Positions 18,201 through 25,986 of a stretch of 64,000 nucleotides of DNA are shown one piece after another. Every line of letters begins with the position of its first letter. Position 1 is the first letter of the stretch. A program made the translations under genes and the position numbers. The notes under the pieces are model-generated. The model searched no databases and was not told where the DNA came from. It worked only from the letters and a program-made list of their open reading frames with translations. This DNA comes from Phaeospirillum tilakii (GTDB taxonomy: Bacteria > Pseudomonadota > Alphaproteobacteria > Rhodospirillales > Magnetospirillaceae): assembly GCF_042683125.1 (NCBI RefSeq), contig NZ_JBHUIY010000010.1, positions 42,236 through 106,235 on the forward strand, given 5' to 3'.

Positions 18201-18637
18201 TCAGGGAACGGGGGCTTCGCTTTTCCCTGGATGATTTCGGCACGGGATATTCCTCGATGGCCTATTTGAAGCGTCTGCCCCTGGAGCAGTTGAAGATCGA
18301 TCAATCCTTCATCCGCGATCTGCTGACCGACCCGAACGACGCGGCCATCGCCCGAGCCATCGTGGATTTGGCGCACAGCCTGGGGCTGGAGGTCATCGCC
18401 GAGGGGGTCGAAACCCAGGAACAGCAGGATTTCCTGATCGGGCTCGGCTGCTACATGTTCCAGGGCTATCTGTTCAGCCGCCCGCTGACGGCGGACGCGT
18501 TCGAAGCCTTCGTCCTTGGCCGCTTTTTCGCCGGCGTTTCCCCCGGCGGCGAGGACAGCCCCCGGTTCCTGTCGGGCGAAACGACGGACGAGAGGAGAAG
18601 TCCCCTGATCGCAGCCATGCGGGATTCTGGGGGGTGA
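15284..18637 (+). CDS. Membrane Cache-PAS-GAF-GGDEF-EAL cyclic-di-GMP signalling protein
   Basis: 1117 residues. TM1 about 27-50, periplasmic Cache-type sensor about 55-300 (AVWDARGQLVHASP, VSNREFFTRQRD), TM2 about 306-330, PAS about 345-465, GAF about 475-640, GGDEF about 650-815 with intact RFGGDEFVLL near 726, and EAL about 830-1075 with EALIRWPHP near 861, NVSARQF, ELTES, LDDFGTGYSS and LKIDQSFI. Both catalytic signatures look intact, so it could make and degrade c-di-GMP; the net direction is unknown. ATG 15293 is an alternative start. It stands alone, with no partner gene nearby. Its codon use is slightly less GC-biased than its neighbours. Confidence 0.92.
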   Translation: MGGMASSGRVHRLGSAIFRRLKQRLPLPVAAVVMVDLFLLGVLTFSLVTGYQRDYDKTVAALDNLSRSMDDTLTRRADKIDLTLRTAVDEAERELASGGLDRATLDAFGARLDERVPEALGLAVWDARGQLVHASPKARVNTFNVSNREFFTRQRDEPTLGLFISAPFQGRMWPNPIIVLSRRYQAPDGSFAGIVSHAVSVDSLSSILFSAEALGPGTSVTLWDRKLGMVSQYTQSRFRLETGTRASPQLAALIERDAAPTVYHHVRADFGHAERIAFFRKVGSWPLYLSLGVFRDDALAKWRREALTLGGLGVLFLAASIWGLVLYMRYLNALRASEQRYKGLFDHMQVGLSLREAVFDEGGRPVDFRFLAANDAYLRLCKLSQEQVVGRTLREVFPYPEGRLPDWTAAYDHVVISGEPAHFEAYAELSGQWLDIVAYRTEPGRIAVLSIDISDHKAAEDRARRLSRLYAALSQCNQAIVHSANQEDLFPQVCHAAVEFGGMTAAWIGWIDQEAQCVKPAATYGIGPADLEQLQVSIAESGHFGQGPTGCAIRLDRPVWSDDIVRDGGFDPRWWEWPTGMGVASAAALPLHRRGNVVGNLTLYCDTPNAFDNEARKLMAEMASDISFALDNFAREAERRQSEARINDLAFFDQLTGLANRALLIDHLKQAIAGCLRSETFNALFFIDLDNFKTINDTLGHDRGDLLLQQVAQRLSSVVRAVDTLARFGGDEFVLLVQGLSRDETEAAADAETVCGKILAALDRPLQLDDAFYRCTASIGVTLFGNRVHSVDDLLKQADMAMYKAKGAGRNNARFFDPVMQSIILNRLALERDLAEAIRLEQFTLHYQPQIFGTDRVVGAEALIRWPHPTRGMVSPADFIPLAEENGQILAIGEWVLKTACAQLIAWAGRPEFADLSIAVNVSARQFREPNFVETVVKTVNETGVNPRMLKLELTESLMVVSVQEVIEKMTLLRERGLRFSLDDFGTGYSSMAYLKRLPLEQLKIDQSFIRDLLTDPNDAAIARAIVDLAHSLGLEVIAEGVETQEQQDFLIGLGCYMFQGYLFSRPLTADAFEAFVLGRFFAGVSPGGEDSPRFLSGETTDERRSPLIAAMRDSGG

Positions 18638-18651
18638 ACCCCGGCGGTGTC

Positions 18652-20061
18652 CTAGCCGAGGTCGAGCACCGCCCCGGGATTCATCCGCCCGTCGGGATCG
18701 AGCGCCAGCTTGATCCGCCGCATCAGGTCGAGGTCGAGCGCCGGCTTGACCCGGGCCAGTTCGGCCACTTTCAGCCGGCCGATGCCGTGTTCGGCCGAGA
18801 TCGAGCCGTCCATCTCCCCCACCACGTCATGGACCACCCGGTTGATCCGTTCCCACTCGGCGAGGAAGGCCTGTTTGTCGGCGCCCTCGGGCTGGGACAG
18901 GTTGAAATGGATGTTGCCGTCGCCGATATGGCCGAACGCCACCACCCGCACCCCGGGCAAGGCGGCGGTGACGGCTTCGGTGGCGCGTTCGATCAACTCC
19001 GGCACCCGCGAGGTGGCGACCGCGATGTCGTGCTTGATGCTGCCGCCCTCGTGCTTCTGCGCCTCGGGGATGGTTTCGCGCAGGCGCCACAGCGCGGCGC
19101 GCTGGGCCTCGCTTTCCGCCAGCACCGCGTCCAGGGCGGTGCCGTCCTCCAGCGCCGCCGCCAGCACCTCCTCCAGCGCCTCGCGCAACCCGCCCGGCCG
19201 GGACGAGGACAATTCGAGCAGCACCAGCCAGGGGGTGCGGGTTTCGACCGGCTCGCGCTGGCCGGGGATGTGGCGCAGGGTGAAATCGAGGGCGCGGCGG
19301 GAGATCAACTCGCAGGCGGTGACGGCGTCGCCGCTGGCCCGGCGGGCGCGGCCGAGCAGGGTCAGCGCCGCCTGGGGATCGGGGATCGCCACCAGCGCGG
19401 TCTGACGCTCGCGCGGCTGGGGGTAGAGCTTCAGCACCGCGGCGGTGATGATCCCGAGCGTTCCTTCCGAGCCGATGAACAACTGGGTCAGGGCGTAACC
19501 GGTATTGTCCTTGCGCAGCGCCTTCAGCCCGTTCCACACCCGGCCGTCGGCCAGCACCACTTCGAGCCCCAGCACCAGATCGCGGGTCGAGCCGTAGCGC
19601 AGCACGTTGGTGCCGCCGGCATTGGTGGCGATGTTGCCGCCGATCCGGCACGAGCCCTCGGCCGCCAGCGACAGCGGGAACAGGCAGCCCTCGGCCGCCG
19701 CCGCCGCCTGGAGGGTCGCCAGCACGCAGCCGGCCTCGACGGTGAGGGTGAAATCGACCGGGTCGAGGGCGCGGATCCGGTCCATCCGCTCGGTGCCGAT
19801 CACCAGCGCCGGTTCCGGCGTCAGCGGCACCCCGCCGCCGCACAGCCCGGTGCGCCCGCCCTGCGGCACCACCGCGATCCCGGCCGCGCTGGCCGCCGTG
19901 ACCAGCGCCGCCACCTCGGCGGTCGAGCCCGGCCGGGCCACCGCCAGCGCCCGCCCATGGAACAGCCCGCGCTCCTCGACCAGATAGGGAGCGAGATCCT
20001 CATCCCCGGTCAGCAGATGGCGCGCCCCGACGATGGCGGCGAAGGTTTCGAGCACGGACAT
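18652..20061 (-). CDS. FAD-binding oxidoreductase, D-lactate dehydrogenase/GlcD type
   Basis: 469 residues from ATG 20061, placed 6-9 bases after GGGGGAG; ATG 20067 is possible. PCMH-type FAD domain with RPGSTAEVAALVTAASAAGIAVVPQGGRTGLCGG, GSCRIGGNIATNAGG and IGSEGTLGIITAAVLKL. The C-terminal substrate domain has AFGHIGDGNIHFN (metal/substrate His) and ISAEHGIG. This set defines the GlcD/LDHD/D-2-hydroxyglutarate dehydrogenase family, which oxidises D-2-hydroxy acids to 2-oxo acids with FAD. No glcE or glcF is adjacent, so the single-subunit D-lactate or D-2-hydroxyglutarate type is favoured. It converges with the GGDEF-EAL gene (14-base gap). Confidence 0.87.
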   Translation of the reverse strand: MSVLETFAAIVGARHLLTGDEDLAPYLVEERGLFHGRALAVARPGSTAEVAALVTAASAAGIAVVPQGGRTGLCGGGVPLTPEPALVIGTERMDRIRALDPVDFTLTVEAGCVLATLQAAAAAEGCLFPLSLAAEGSCRIGGNIATNAGGTNVLRYGSTRDLVLGLEVVLADGRVWNGLKALRKDNTGYALTQLFIGSEGTLGIITAAVLKLYPQPRERQTALVAIPDPQAALTLLGRARRASGDAVTACELISRRALDFTLRHIPGQREPVETRTPWLVLLELSSSRPGGLREALEEVLAAALEDGTALDAVLAESEAQRAALWRLRETIPEAQKHEGGSIKHDIAVATSRVPELIERATEAVTAALPGVRVVAFGHIGDGNIHFNLSQPEGADKQAFLAEWERINRVVHDVVGEMDGSISAEHGIGRLKVAELARVKPALDLDLMRRIKLALDPDGRMNPGAVLDLG

Positions 20062-20085
20062 CGGCATTCTCCCCCAGGGGGGACG

Positions 20086-20186
20086 CGGGCTCCGCCCGCA
20101 CCCGCCAGGGGCCGGGGCCCCTGGACCCCGTTGGGGAGGTCCAGGAACCTCAGGTTCCTGGCGGGTGTGGGCGGAGCCCACATCCA
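20086..20186. repeat. Composite intergenic repeat, family A
   Basis: Consists of CGCGGGCTCCGCCCGC, GGGGCCGGGGCCCC, CCAGGAACCTCAGGTTCCTGG and the family-A end GTGTGGGCGGAGCCCACA, giving at least four hairpins in 100 bases. It lies between two minus-strand genes and probably terminates the sua5 transcript. Confidence 0.7.
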
Positions 20187-20188
20187 GG

Positions 20189-21124
20189 CTAGCCTCGTGG
20201 CGCGGCGGCGCGGCGGAGGCGGTCGTTGATGGCGAGCCCGAGCCCGCTTTCCGGGATCGGCCTGACCGCGATGGCGGTGAACTCGGCCCGGTCGAGCGCG
20301 CGCAGCATGGCGAACAGATGGGCGGCGGCCTCGGTGGTGTCGCCGGCGGGCGACAGATTGAGGGTGGCCGGCCCCGGCCCGAACCCCAGCAGCGCCTCGC
20401 CCGGCCGGGCCTCTTCCGCGTCGAGCCGCACCGGCAGTCCGGGGGCGTAATGGCTGGCGAGCATGCCGGGGGCGCGCGGCGCGGTGCCGGGCAGCAGCTC
20501 CGGCCGCCCGGGTTTGCAGCCCAGCACGGCTTCGAGCGTCTCGACCGCCAGCCCGCCCGGCCGCAGCAGCAGCGGCACCGGTCCGCTGAGATCGAGCACG
20601 GTGGATTCGACCCCGACCCGGCACGGCCCGCCATCAAGGATCAGGGCGGCGTCGGGCCCGAGCGACTGGGCGACATGGGCGGCCTCGGTCGGGCTGACCG
20701 CGCCCGAGCGGTTGGCCGAGGGGGCGGCGAGCGGCTTGCCGTAGGCGGCGAGCAGGGCCTGGGCGACCGGATGGTCGGGCATCCGCACCGCGACGCTGTC
20801 GAGCCCGGCGCTGACCAGCAGCGACAGCGGCGAATCCGGCCGGCGCGGCAGCACCAGGGTCAGCGGTCCCGGCCAGAACCGCTCGGCCAGGGCGCAAGCG
20901 CGCTCGTCGAATTCGACCAGCGCGGCGGCGGCGGCGAGGCTGGCGACATGGGCGATCAGCGGGTTGAAGCGGGGACGGCCCTTGGCGGCGAAGATCGCGG
21001 CGACGGCGCCGTCGCTGGTGGCGTCGCCGCCCAGGCCGTAGACGGTCTCGGTGGGGAAGGCGACCAGGCCGCCGGCGGCGAGCCGGCGCACCGCCTGGTC
21101 GAGCAAGGCGGGGGGAAGGATCAT
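20189..21124 (-). CDS. tsaC: L-threonylcarbamoyladenylate synthase, Sua5 type
   Basis: 311 residues. It makes threonylcarbamoyl-AMP from Thr, bicarbonate and ATP for the t6A37 tRNA modification in the cytoplasm. The YrdC domain (1-200) shows PTETVYGLGGDAT, KGRPRFNPLIAHV (the KxR..PL nucleotide site), WPGPLTLVLPR, PSANRSGAVSPT and ESTVLDLSG. The C-terminal Sua5 domain (about 205-311) begins APRAPGMLASHYAPG, so this is the long Sua5 form rather than the short TsaC. Overlapping functions elsewhere cannot be excluded. A repeat follows directly. Confidence 0.92.
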   Translation of the reverse strand: MILPPALLDQAVRRLAAGGLVAFPTETVYGLGGDATSDGAVAAIFAAKGRPRFNPLIAHVASLAAAAALVEFDERACALAERFWPGPLTLVLPRRPDSPLSLLVSAGLDSVAVRMPDHPVAQALLAAYGKPLAAPSANRSGAVSPTEAAHVAQSLGPDAALILDGGPCRVGVESTVLDLSGPVPLLLRPGGLAVETLEAVLGCKPGRPELLPGTAPRAPGMLASHYAPGLPVRLDAEEARPGEALLGFGPGPATLNLSPAGDTTEAAAHLFAMLRALDRAEFTAIAVRPIPESGLGLAINDRLRRAAAPRG

Positions 21125-21159
21125 GACGCCCAGGGTATAGCGCGTTCCGGCGGGGAGTC

Positions 21160-21753
21160 CTACCCCTTCGCGCCGCCGGGAGGGGGGGCCGCGCCTTGGG
21201 CGGCGGCGGCGATCAGGCCGTGATAACGCTCGATCAGGCCGGCCCAGTCCTCGAACACCGCGAACAGGCCGGTTGACATCTCCTGGCCGAGGGTCAGGGC
21301 GTCGGGCGGGTCGAGTTCGAGCCGGGCCTCGGCCTCGCCGGGATGGAACGCCACCGCCATCCCGGCGCGGCGGGCCAGCGCCACCATCGCGCGGTTGTCG
21401 GACAGGCAGAGGGTCATCAACTGGCCGGCGCCGCGATTGCGGGCGAACACCGCCGCCTGCCGCAGCAGGTCGGCGCCGAGCCCGCCGGCGCGCTGGTCCT
21501 CGTCGACGCTGAGGCCGACCTCGGCGATGAAACTGGTGGGATCGAGGGCGAGATGGGCGGCGGCGATCACCTCGTCGCCCCGGCAGGCGGCGAGGATCAG
21601 GTCGTCCTCGCTCAGCCCGGCGACATGGGCGTCGATCCAGCCATCCTCGATTCCGGCCCGGCCGAAACGGCGGCGGCGGTCCTCCTCGGACAGGCGCTTG
21701 AGGTGGCGGGCGTAGCGCGGACGGTCGGGCCGGGGCAGCCGGCGGATCAGCAT
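21160..21753 (-). CDS. GNAT family N-acetyltransferase
   Basis: 197 residues from ATG 21753. RPRYARHLKRLSEEDRRRRFG at the N-terminus is typical of GNAT proteins found fused to or near acyl-CoA synthetases. Motif A is EVGLSVDEDQRAGGLGADLLRQA, with the R-x-G-G-L-G pyrophosphate loop for acetyl-CoA, and motif B is LSDNRAMVALARRAGM. The acceptor is unknown; a protein-lysine acetyltransferase is possible because the N-terminal part resembles the GNAT domain of Pat-like enzymes. It is probably co-transcribed with the Sua5 gene (35-base gap). Confidence 0.85.
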   Translation of the reverse strand: MLIRRLPRPDRPRYARHLKRLSEEDRRRRFGRAGIEDGWIDAHVAGLSEDDLILAACRGDEVIAAAHLALDPTSFIAEVGLSVDEDQRAGGLGADLLRQAAVFARNRGAGQLMTLCLSDNRAMVALARRAGMAVAFHPGEAEARLELDPPDALTLGQEMSTGLFAVFEDWAGLIERYHGLIAAAAQGAAPPPGGAKG

Positions 21754-21837
21754 CGGGGGCCTCGCGGCGGAAAGGGGGGCACCCCACAGATGGGGATCGC
21801 CGCGCCTGCGGCAAGGGGGCGCGGGCGGCTCGGGTTT

Positions 21838-21905
21838 CGTGTGGGCTCCGCCCACCCCCGCCAAGGGCCGCAAGGCCCTTGGAACCCATTGATGGTTGGG
21901 CGCGA
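21838..21905. repeat. Intergenic palindromic repeat, family A (inverted copy)
   Basis: Reads GTGGGCTCCGCCCAC, then GGGCCGCAAGGCCC, then AACCCATTGATGGTTGGGCG. Its reverse complement matches 15171-15241 almost base for base. It marks the left border of the low-GC island. Confidence 0.75.
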
Positions 21906-22114
21906 CGTTGTGAGGTCGGGGAACTGAGTGGACCGCCACCCCATTACCCGCCGAAAGGAGGCCATTTCGCTAAGGATGGCCCCGCCAGACCACTATCATT
22001 AGTGTCAGCCAGCACAATTTCGACGAGAACCCTCGGCGGCCAATCATAATGAACTTGCGAAATCCTCTGGCCGAACGATAATCAGAGGTTCAAGATTTAA
22101 CCAAGTGGGAAGAA

Positions 22115-25100
22115 ATGGGGCACGTTAAGAGGAAGGTAGCGCCGCTGAAGGACCATCTAAATCAGTTGCGTGGTAGCAAACAGCCATGGAAGCTCCTTGG
22201 TGACCTCAAGCGCCTGATACCGAGAAGTGAGTTAGGAGCCTTTATTTCCATGGCTCGTACCTGCCGCCATGGAGGGCGGCCAATTCTGGCGCCTTGGCGT
22301 CAGGACATTAGCTCCATTTGCACAACACCGGTTCCAAGCCCCGTGCCGCTGGCCACAGAGGTCGCCTGGGTGTGTGAGCTGATACGGGCAAATGCACACC
22401 TACTGAATAGGTTCTTGGCGGACTCAGCCGCGTTGGAGCGCCTACTCCTGCAAGGTAACTTCAATGAGTGCCTGGACATCATTCGTGAAATAGAGAGCTA
22501 CTCCGGTGCCAGTATCTGGGCTGTTGAGAATAGGATCGCTATTCTCCAAAGAAGTGGCGGCCTCGAAGCGCAAAAAGAGTATGCCTCGCTTGTGCGAATG
22601 AACAGAACGCGTAGCGACGTGTTTGGATTCATGGTTCACAATATAAGTTATCGCGCAGAGGACTCAGTTACGGCATTTAGATTCACCAGCTTTATGAAAG
22701 ATTATTTAGACAATCAGCCCATACCAAAGGGTCTTAATGAGTATCTTTCTTATCGCCTTGCGTGTTTGTGCCCGAATACGCACGACGGAATTGCCTCAAT
22801 CCTGAGACACGAGCAGGTTTCGTCGCCAATAGACCTGTACGATACTTTTGTTGATCTTGTTCAATATGCCCTGACGTCAGGTCAACGGGACGTCGCGGAC
22901 ATTTTTCTCAATGAGGTCGTGGCCCTGGTGGGCGAGGTAAATGATCCCAAGCTAAAGCTAGCATTATTTAGCGCGGGAATGCTCGATGGCGATCTTCCCC
23001 TTGCTCCGATGAATTGCTCCATCCAGTACTCTTATTACAACAATGATATTGATCTATTAGTTTGCGCGATCGAGGCTGAGCTACCCCGACAGCCAGATAA
23101 TATCGCTCTTATTTATCACAAGGCGATGGCATTAACGAAAGGTGAAAATCCGCAATGGAACGCCAATTCTCTCACGGAAGAGCTTTGCCAAGCGCTTTAT
23201 TCTATTGCGAAGAAGGATGAGGGGTTTGGTCGGGCGGTTTCGTTGGCATTTAAATTGCCGCTCATCTTCCGCACACACGGATGGACGGCCTCTGTCTATG
23301 CCTACGTTATGCGCGAACTCACCAGTGACCCGTTCCACCCTTCAAACTCTGGGCTCGTTTCCTTTCTGGATGCTAAGTATCTCGACCCACGTCACTGCCT
23401 AGCACTTGGTGATCATGGTGCGGCATATCTCGAACAGTGCGAGGCGCAGTACGGCCATAACGAGGTGGTGGACTTCTTCCGTATGCGGCTTCAGGCTCGC
23501 CAGTCAACGCTGGAGCCATGCGAGCGAAATTTCTCTGGCTATTGGCGGATGGTTTCTGAGGTGGAAACCGCCATTGGAGGGAAGGAGTACGCGCGGGCTC
23601 GGCAGATTGCTGAGGAGGTCGAACAATGTGGCGATGCCCGCGCAAAATGGTGGGCGGCACGCTATATCTGCCATTGCCTGCTCGCCGAAGGGGATGTCGA
23701 TGGTCTTGTGGGCAAGATTGTCGACGTCTGCCTATCCAACATAAACGCAATCCACATGCTGCCAATTGAGGCGGCGGCAAAGGAAATTTCAAAAGGCAAA
23801 TGCGCAAGCGGCCTTGATGCTTCGATCCTTATTCATATGTACCTCCAATATTTTGAGGATCGCCAAAGCGAGCCTCTCCTCCGATATGCCTTCGAGGACT
23901 ATTTAGATGCTTGCGAAGTGTCGCGTCCTAGCGAGCTGAGATCCATCTATAACGCCTCCACCGAAAAGATGGTCTACTTCCTTCGCTACATAGCCAAGCA
24001 GGATGTAATGGACCTGCTTCCGTGTTTTGAGACCAGTAGTCAGGTCGATGAAGAGCGCGTCGAAATATGTTCTTGGCTGGTAGCTTTGGACAACAGCTCG
24101 AGGGAAGCATATCAAGAGGAAATCAAGGAGATCACTACTTCTTTGATCGTCAGAGCAGGTGTTCGCTTGGTGGACAGGAGCCGAATTTTTGTCGATACAT
24201 CCGGGCTCCGGCGCTGGGCGGAAAAGACCATTAAAGAAGATTTCAATCGTTATATTTCGTTCCTGCGGGCGGGAATAGGCTTTTCAGATGATGGATTTAC
24301 GGACGCCATCATCGGCACATTGGAGGGCAAGCCTCTCCCTAGCGAATATCTGACAATTCCCAAGGGTGAGGCGCAAGCGGTCCTGACAGATCTAGTAAAG
24401 GCGCTATTGCGTGAGTTCTTACATAACCCAGACCACGGACTGGATTCATATCTCAGCTTGCGCATCAGGCATGGCACGCTCGCTGGGCAGCTACGGGCGC
24501 CGCTTGAGGATGAGCATCTCATTACTCAGAAAGAAGGTACCTCGCGGGCATACAAGCCCAATCGATATTGGCTAGACCGTCTGACGCATCTTGACCCTAC
24601 CAATCTTGCAAAAATTGAGAAAGCTCTTAGCGACTTCTCTAAAGGATACGATTCTGTCATAGACATGCTCCTCACTAAAGAGGTGCACATTAAGACGACT
24701 CAGAAGCCAGATGGGCTTTTTCAGTTCCCGCTAACGGCGCTCCATCTGAGGGCAATTTCTTCCGCGATTAAAGAAGACACAGACTTCTCTAAATTTTTTG
24801 ATGTCTGCATGGATATGTTTTGGACGCAGGCGCAGGTGACCCTTGACCTTGTGCGGGCTCGTATAGATGTCGACATGCGGCGTCTGATATCGGGCCTATT
24901 CGAAGCGCTGCAAAAAGCCGTCTCGTCTATCTCTCATTGGGATGTCGTGGAACTAGAATCGGCCACAAAACGAGCTTACACGGCTGCTCAAGAGGGTCTC
25001 ACCTGCGTCGTCGACTGGTTCCGGGTTGTCGATTCTGCGAGCGCGAATTTTCAGCTAGAGCATGCGATTGCTATCGGGATTGAAGCCGTAAAAAAAATTC

Positions 25101-25552
25101 ATATCGGCTTTAACCCGTGCGTCTGCCTCGATATTCCCGAAGTCTCCGATATCGCGGGAACCGCAGTGACATCCATCGCAGACATTCTGTTTATTATATT
25201 CGATAATATCTATGAGCATTCTGGGAATAGGGTAAACCCGCAAGTGGATTTGAGTGTGATCGACTTGGGGAACAGCCTGCGGTTCCGCGTGGTTAGCGAA
25301 GTCGCGCCGGGTGTTCGTACCCAGGCGAAAGAGGAGAAACTTGAGCGGATCCGGGAAAAAGTAAGTGGAGATGCCTATAAGGGGGCCGTGTCCGCCGAAG
25401 GGGGGACGGGATTTCCTAAACTCCGCAAGCTAGCTGGTCGACACGGCGATGATGGATATCATCTTGAGTTCGGATATCTCTCAGACCAAAAATTCTTGGT
25501 GGAGTTGACCCTTAACTTTCTTGAGGTTCCCAATGAACGTGCTGATTGTTGA
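22115..25552 (+). CDS. Detocs DtcA-like sensor: large helical protein with C-terminal GHKL ATPase domain
   Basis: 1145 residues, GC near half against about 70% around it. ATG 22115 follows GGGAAGA. Residues 1-700 look helical and repeat-like (TPR/HEAT-type) with no signal peptide or membrane helix. The segment SLRIRHGTLAGQLRAPLE holds His786 at an H-box-like site. The ATPase domain (about 1010-1140) shows IFDNIYEHSG (N1031), a shortened G1 region, and EGGTGFPKLRKLAG (G2 loop, 1095-1105). It overlaps the receiver gene by 20 bases. In Detocs, DtcA senses infection, autophosphorylates and passes the phosphate to the receivers. That role is inferred from architecture and order; the trigger is unknown. 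Other GHKL signalling proteins are the alternative. Confidence 0.75.
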   Translation: MGHVKRKVAPLKDHLNQLRGSKQPWKLLGDLKRLIPRSELGAFISMARTCRHGGRPILAPWRQDISSICTTPVPSPVPLATEVAWVCELIRANAHLLNRFLADSAALERLLLQGNFNECLDIIREIESYSGASIWAVENRIAILQRSGGLEAQKEYASLVRMNRTRSDVFGFMVHNISYRAEDSVTAFRFTSFMKDYLDNQPIPKGLNEYLSYRLACLCPNTHDGIASILRHEQVSSPIDLYDTFVDLVQYALTSGQRDVADIFLNEVVALVGEVNDPKLKLALFSAGMLDGDLPLAPMNCSIQYSYYNNDIDLLVCAIEAELPRQPDNIALIYHKAMALTKGENPQWNANSLTEELCQALYSIAKKDEGFGRAVSLAFKLPLIFRTHGWTASVYAYVMRELTSDPFHPSNSGLVSFLDAKYLDPRHCLALGDHGAAYLEQCEAQYGHNEVVDFFRMRLQARQSTLEPCERNFSGYWRMVSEVETAIGGKEYARARQIAEEVEQCGDARAKWWAARYICHCLLAEGDVDGLVGKIVDVCLSNINAIHMLPIEAAAKEISKGKCASGLDASILIHMYLQYFEDRQSEPLLRYAFEDYLDACEVSRPSELRSIYNASTEKMVYFLRYIAKQDVMDLLPCFETSSQVDEERVEICSWLVALDNSSREAYQEEIKEITTSLIVRAGVRLVDRSRIFVDTSGLRRWAEKTIKEDFNRYISFLRAGIGFSDDGFTDAIIGTLEGKPLPSEYLTIPKGEAQAVLTDLVKALLREFLHNPDHGLDSYLSLRIRHGTLAGQLRAPLEDEHLITQKEGTSRAYKPNRYWLDRLTHLDPTNLAKIEKALSDFSKGYDSVIDMLLTKEVHIKTTQKPDGLFQFPLTALHLRAISSAIKEDTDFSKFFDVCMDMFWTQAQVTLDLVRARIDVDMRRLISGLFEALQKAVSSISHWDVVELESATKRAYTAAQEGLTCVVDWFRVVDSASANFQLEHAIAIGIEAVKKIHIGFNPCVCLDIPEVSDIAGTAVTSIADILFIIFDNIYEHSGNRVNPQVDLSVIDLGNSLRFRVVSEVAPGVRTQAKEEKLERIREKVSGDAYKGAVSAEGGTGFPKLRKLAGRHGDDGYHLEFGYLSDQKFLVELTLNFLEVPNERADC

Positions 25553-25982
25553 GGACGACCCGGCAAAGGCCAGTCAACTTAGGGCGTTCGTTCAGACATT
25601 GTCTGATGGCGCGCAAATTTCGGAGGCGAGATCTATCCAGACTGCGCTTCGTAGGTTGGCCGAATGCAAACCGGATTTCGTAGTGCTTGATATGTCCCTA
25701 CCCACATTCGACCCCGGTCCCGACGAGCCTGGAGGGAAACCTCAAGGCTTTGGTGGGAGAGAGGTCCTTAGGCGTATCGAGCGTGCCAAATTAGCGTGCA
25801 AAGTTTTCGTGGTGACACAATACGAGACCTTTGGGAAAAAGAGTGACCAGGTAACCTTGCAGGAACTCACGGAAGACCTGCGACGGTGCCATCCGACTGT
25901 ATTCGTCGGTTCCGTGTACTACAGTTCCGCTACTGATGACTGGAAAGAAGAGTTGGCAGACCTGATATGTCTTGAGAGGTGA
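25533..25982 (+). CDS. Detocs DtcB-like stand-alone receiver protein
   Basis: 149 residues, a single receiver domain. MNVLIVEDDP gives the acidic pair D8/D9, FVVLDMSLPTF gives the phosphoacceptor D53, T95 lies in VFVVTQYETF and Lys102/103 follow. An insert of about 15 residues (DPGPDEPGGKPQGFGG) follows the phosphoacceptor strand, as in the next gene. ATG 25533 has GAGG 7 bases upstream and lies inside the end of the ATPase gene (20-base overlap); TTG 25521 is less likely. In Detocs, DtcB is thought to drain phosphate from the sensor and prevent false activation. Low GC, like its upstream neighbour. Confidence 0.78.
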   Translation: MNVLIVEDDPAKASQLRAFVQTLSDGAQISEARSIQTALRRLAECKPDFVVLDMSLPTFDPGPDEPGGKPQGFGGREVLRRIERAKLACKVFVVTQYETFGKKSDQVTLQELTEDLRRCHPTVFVGSVYYSSATDDWKEELADLICLER

Positions 25983-25986
25983 TGGC

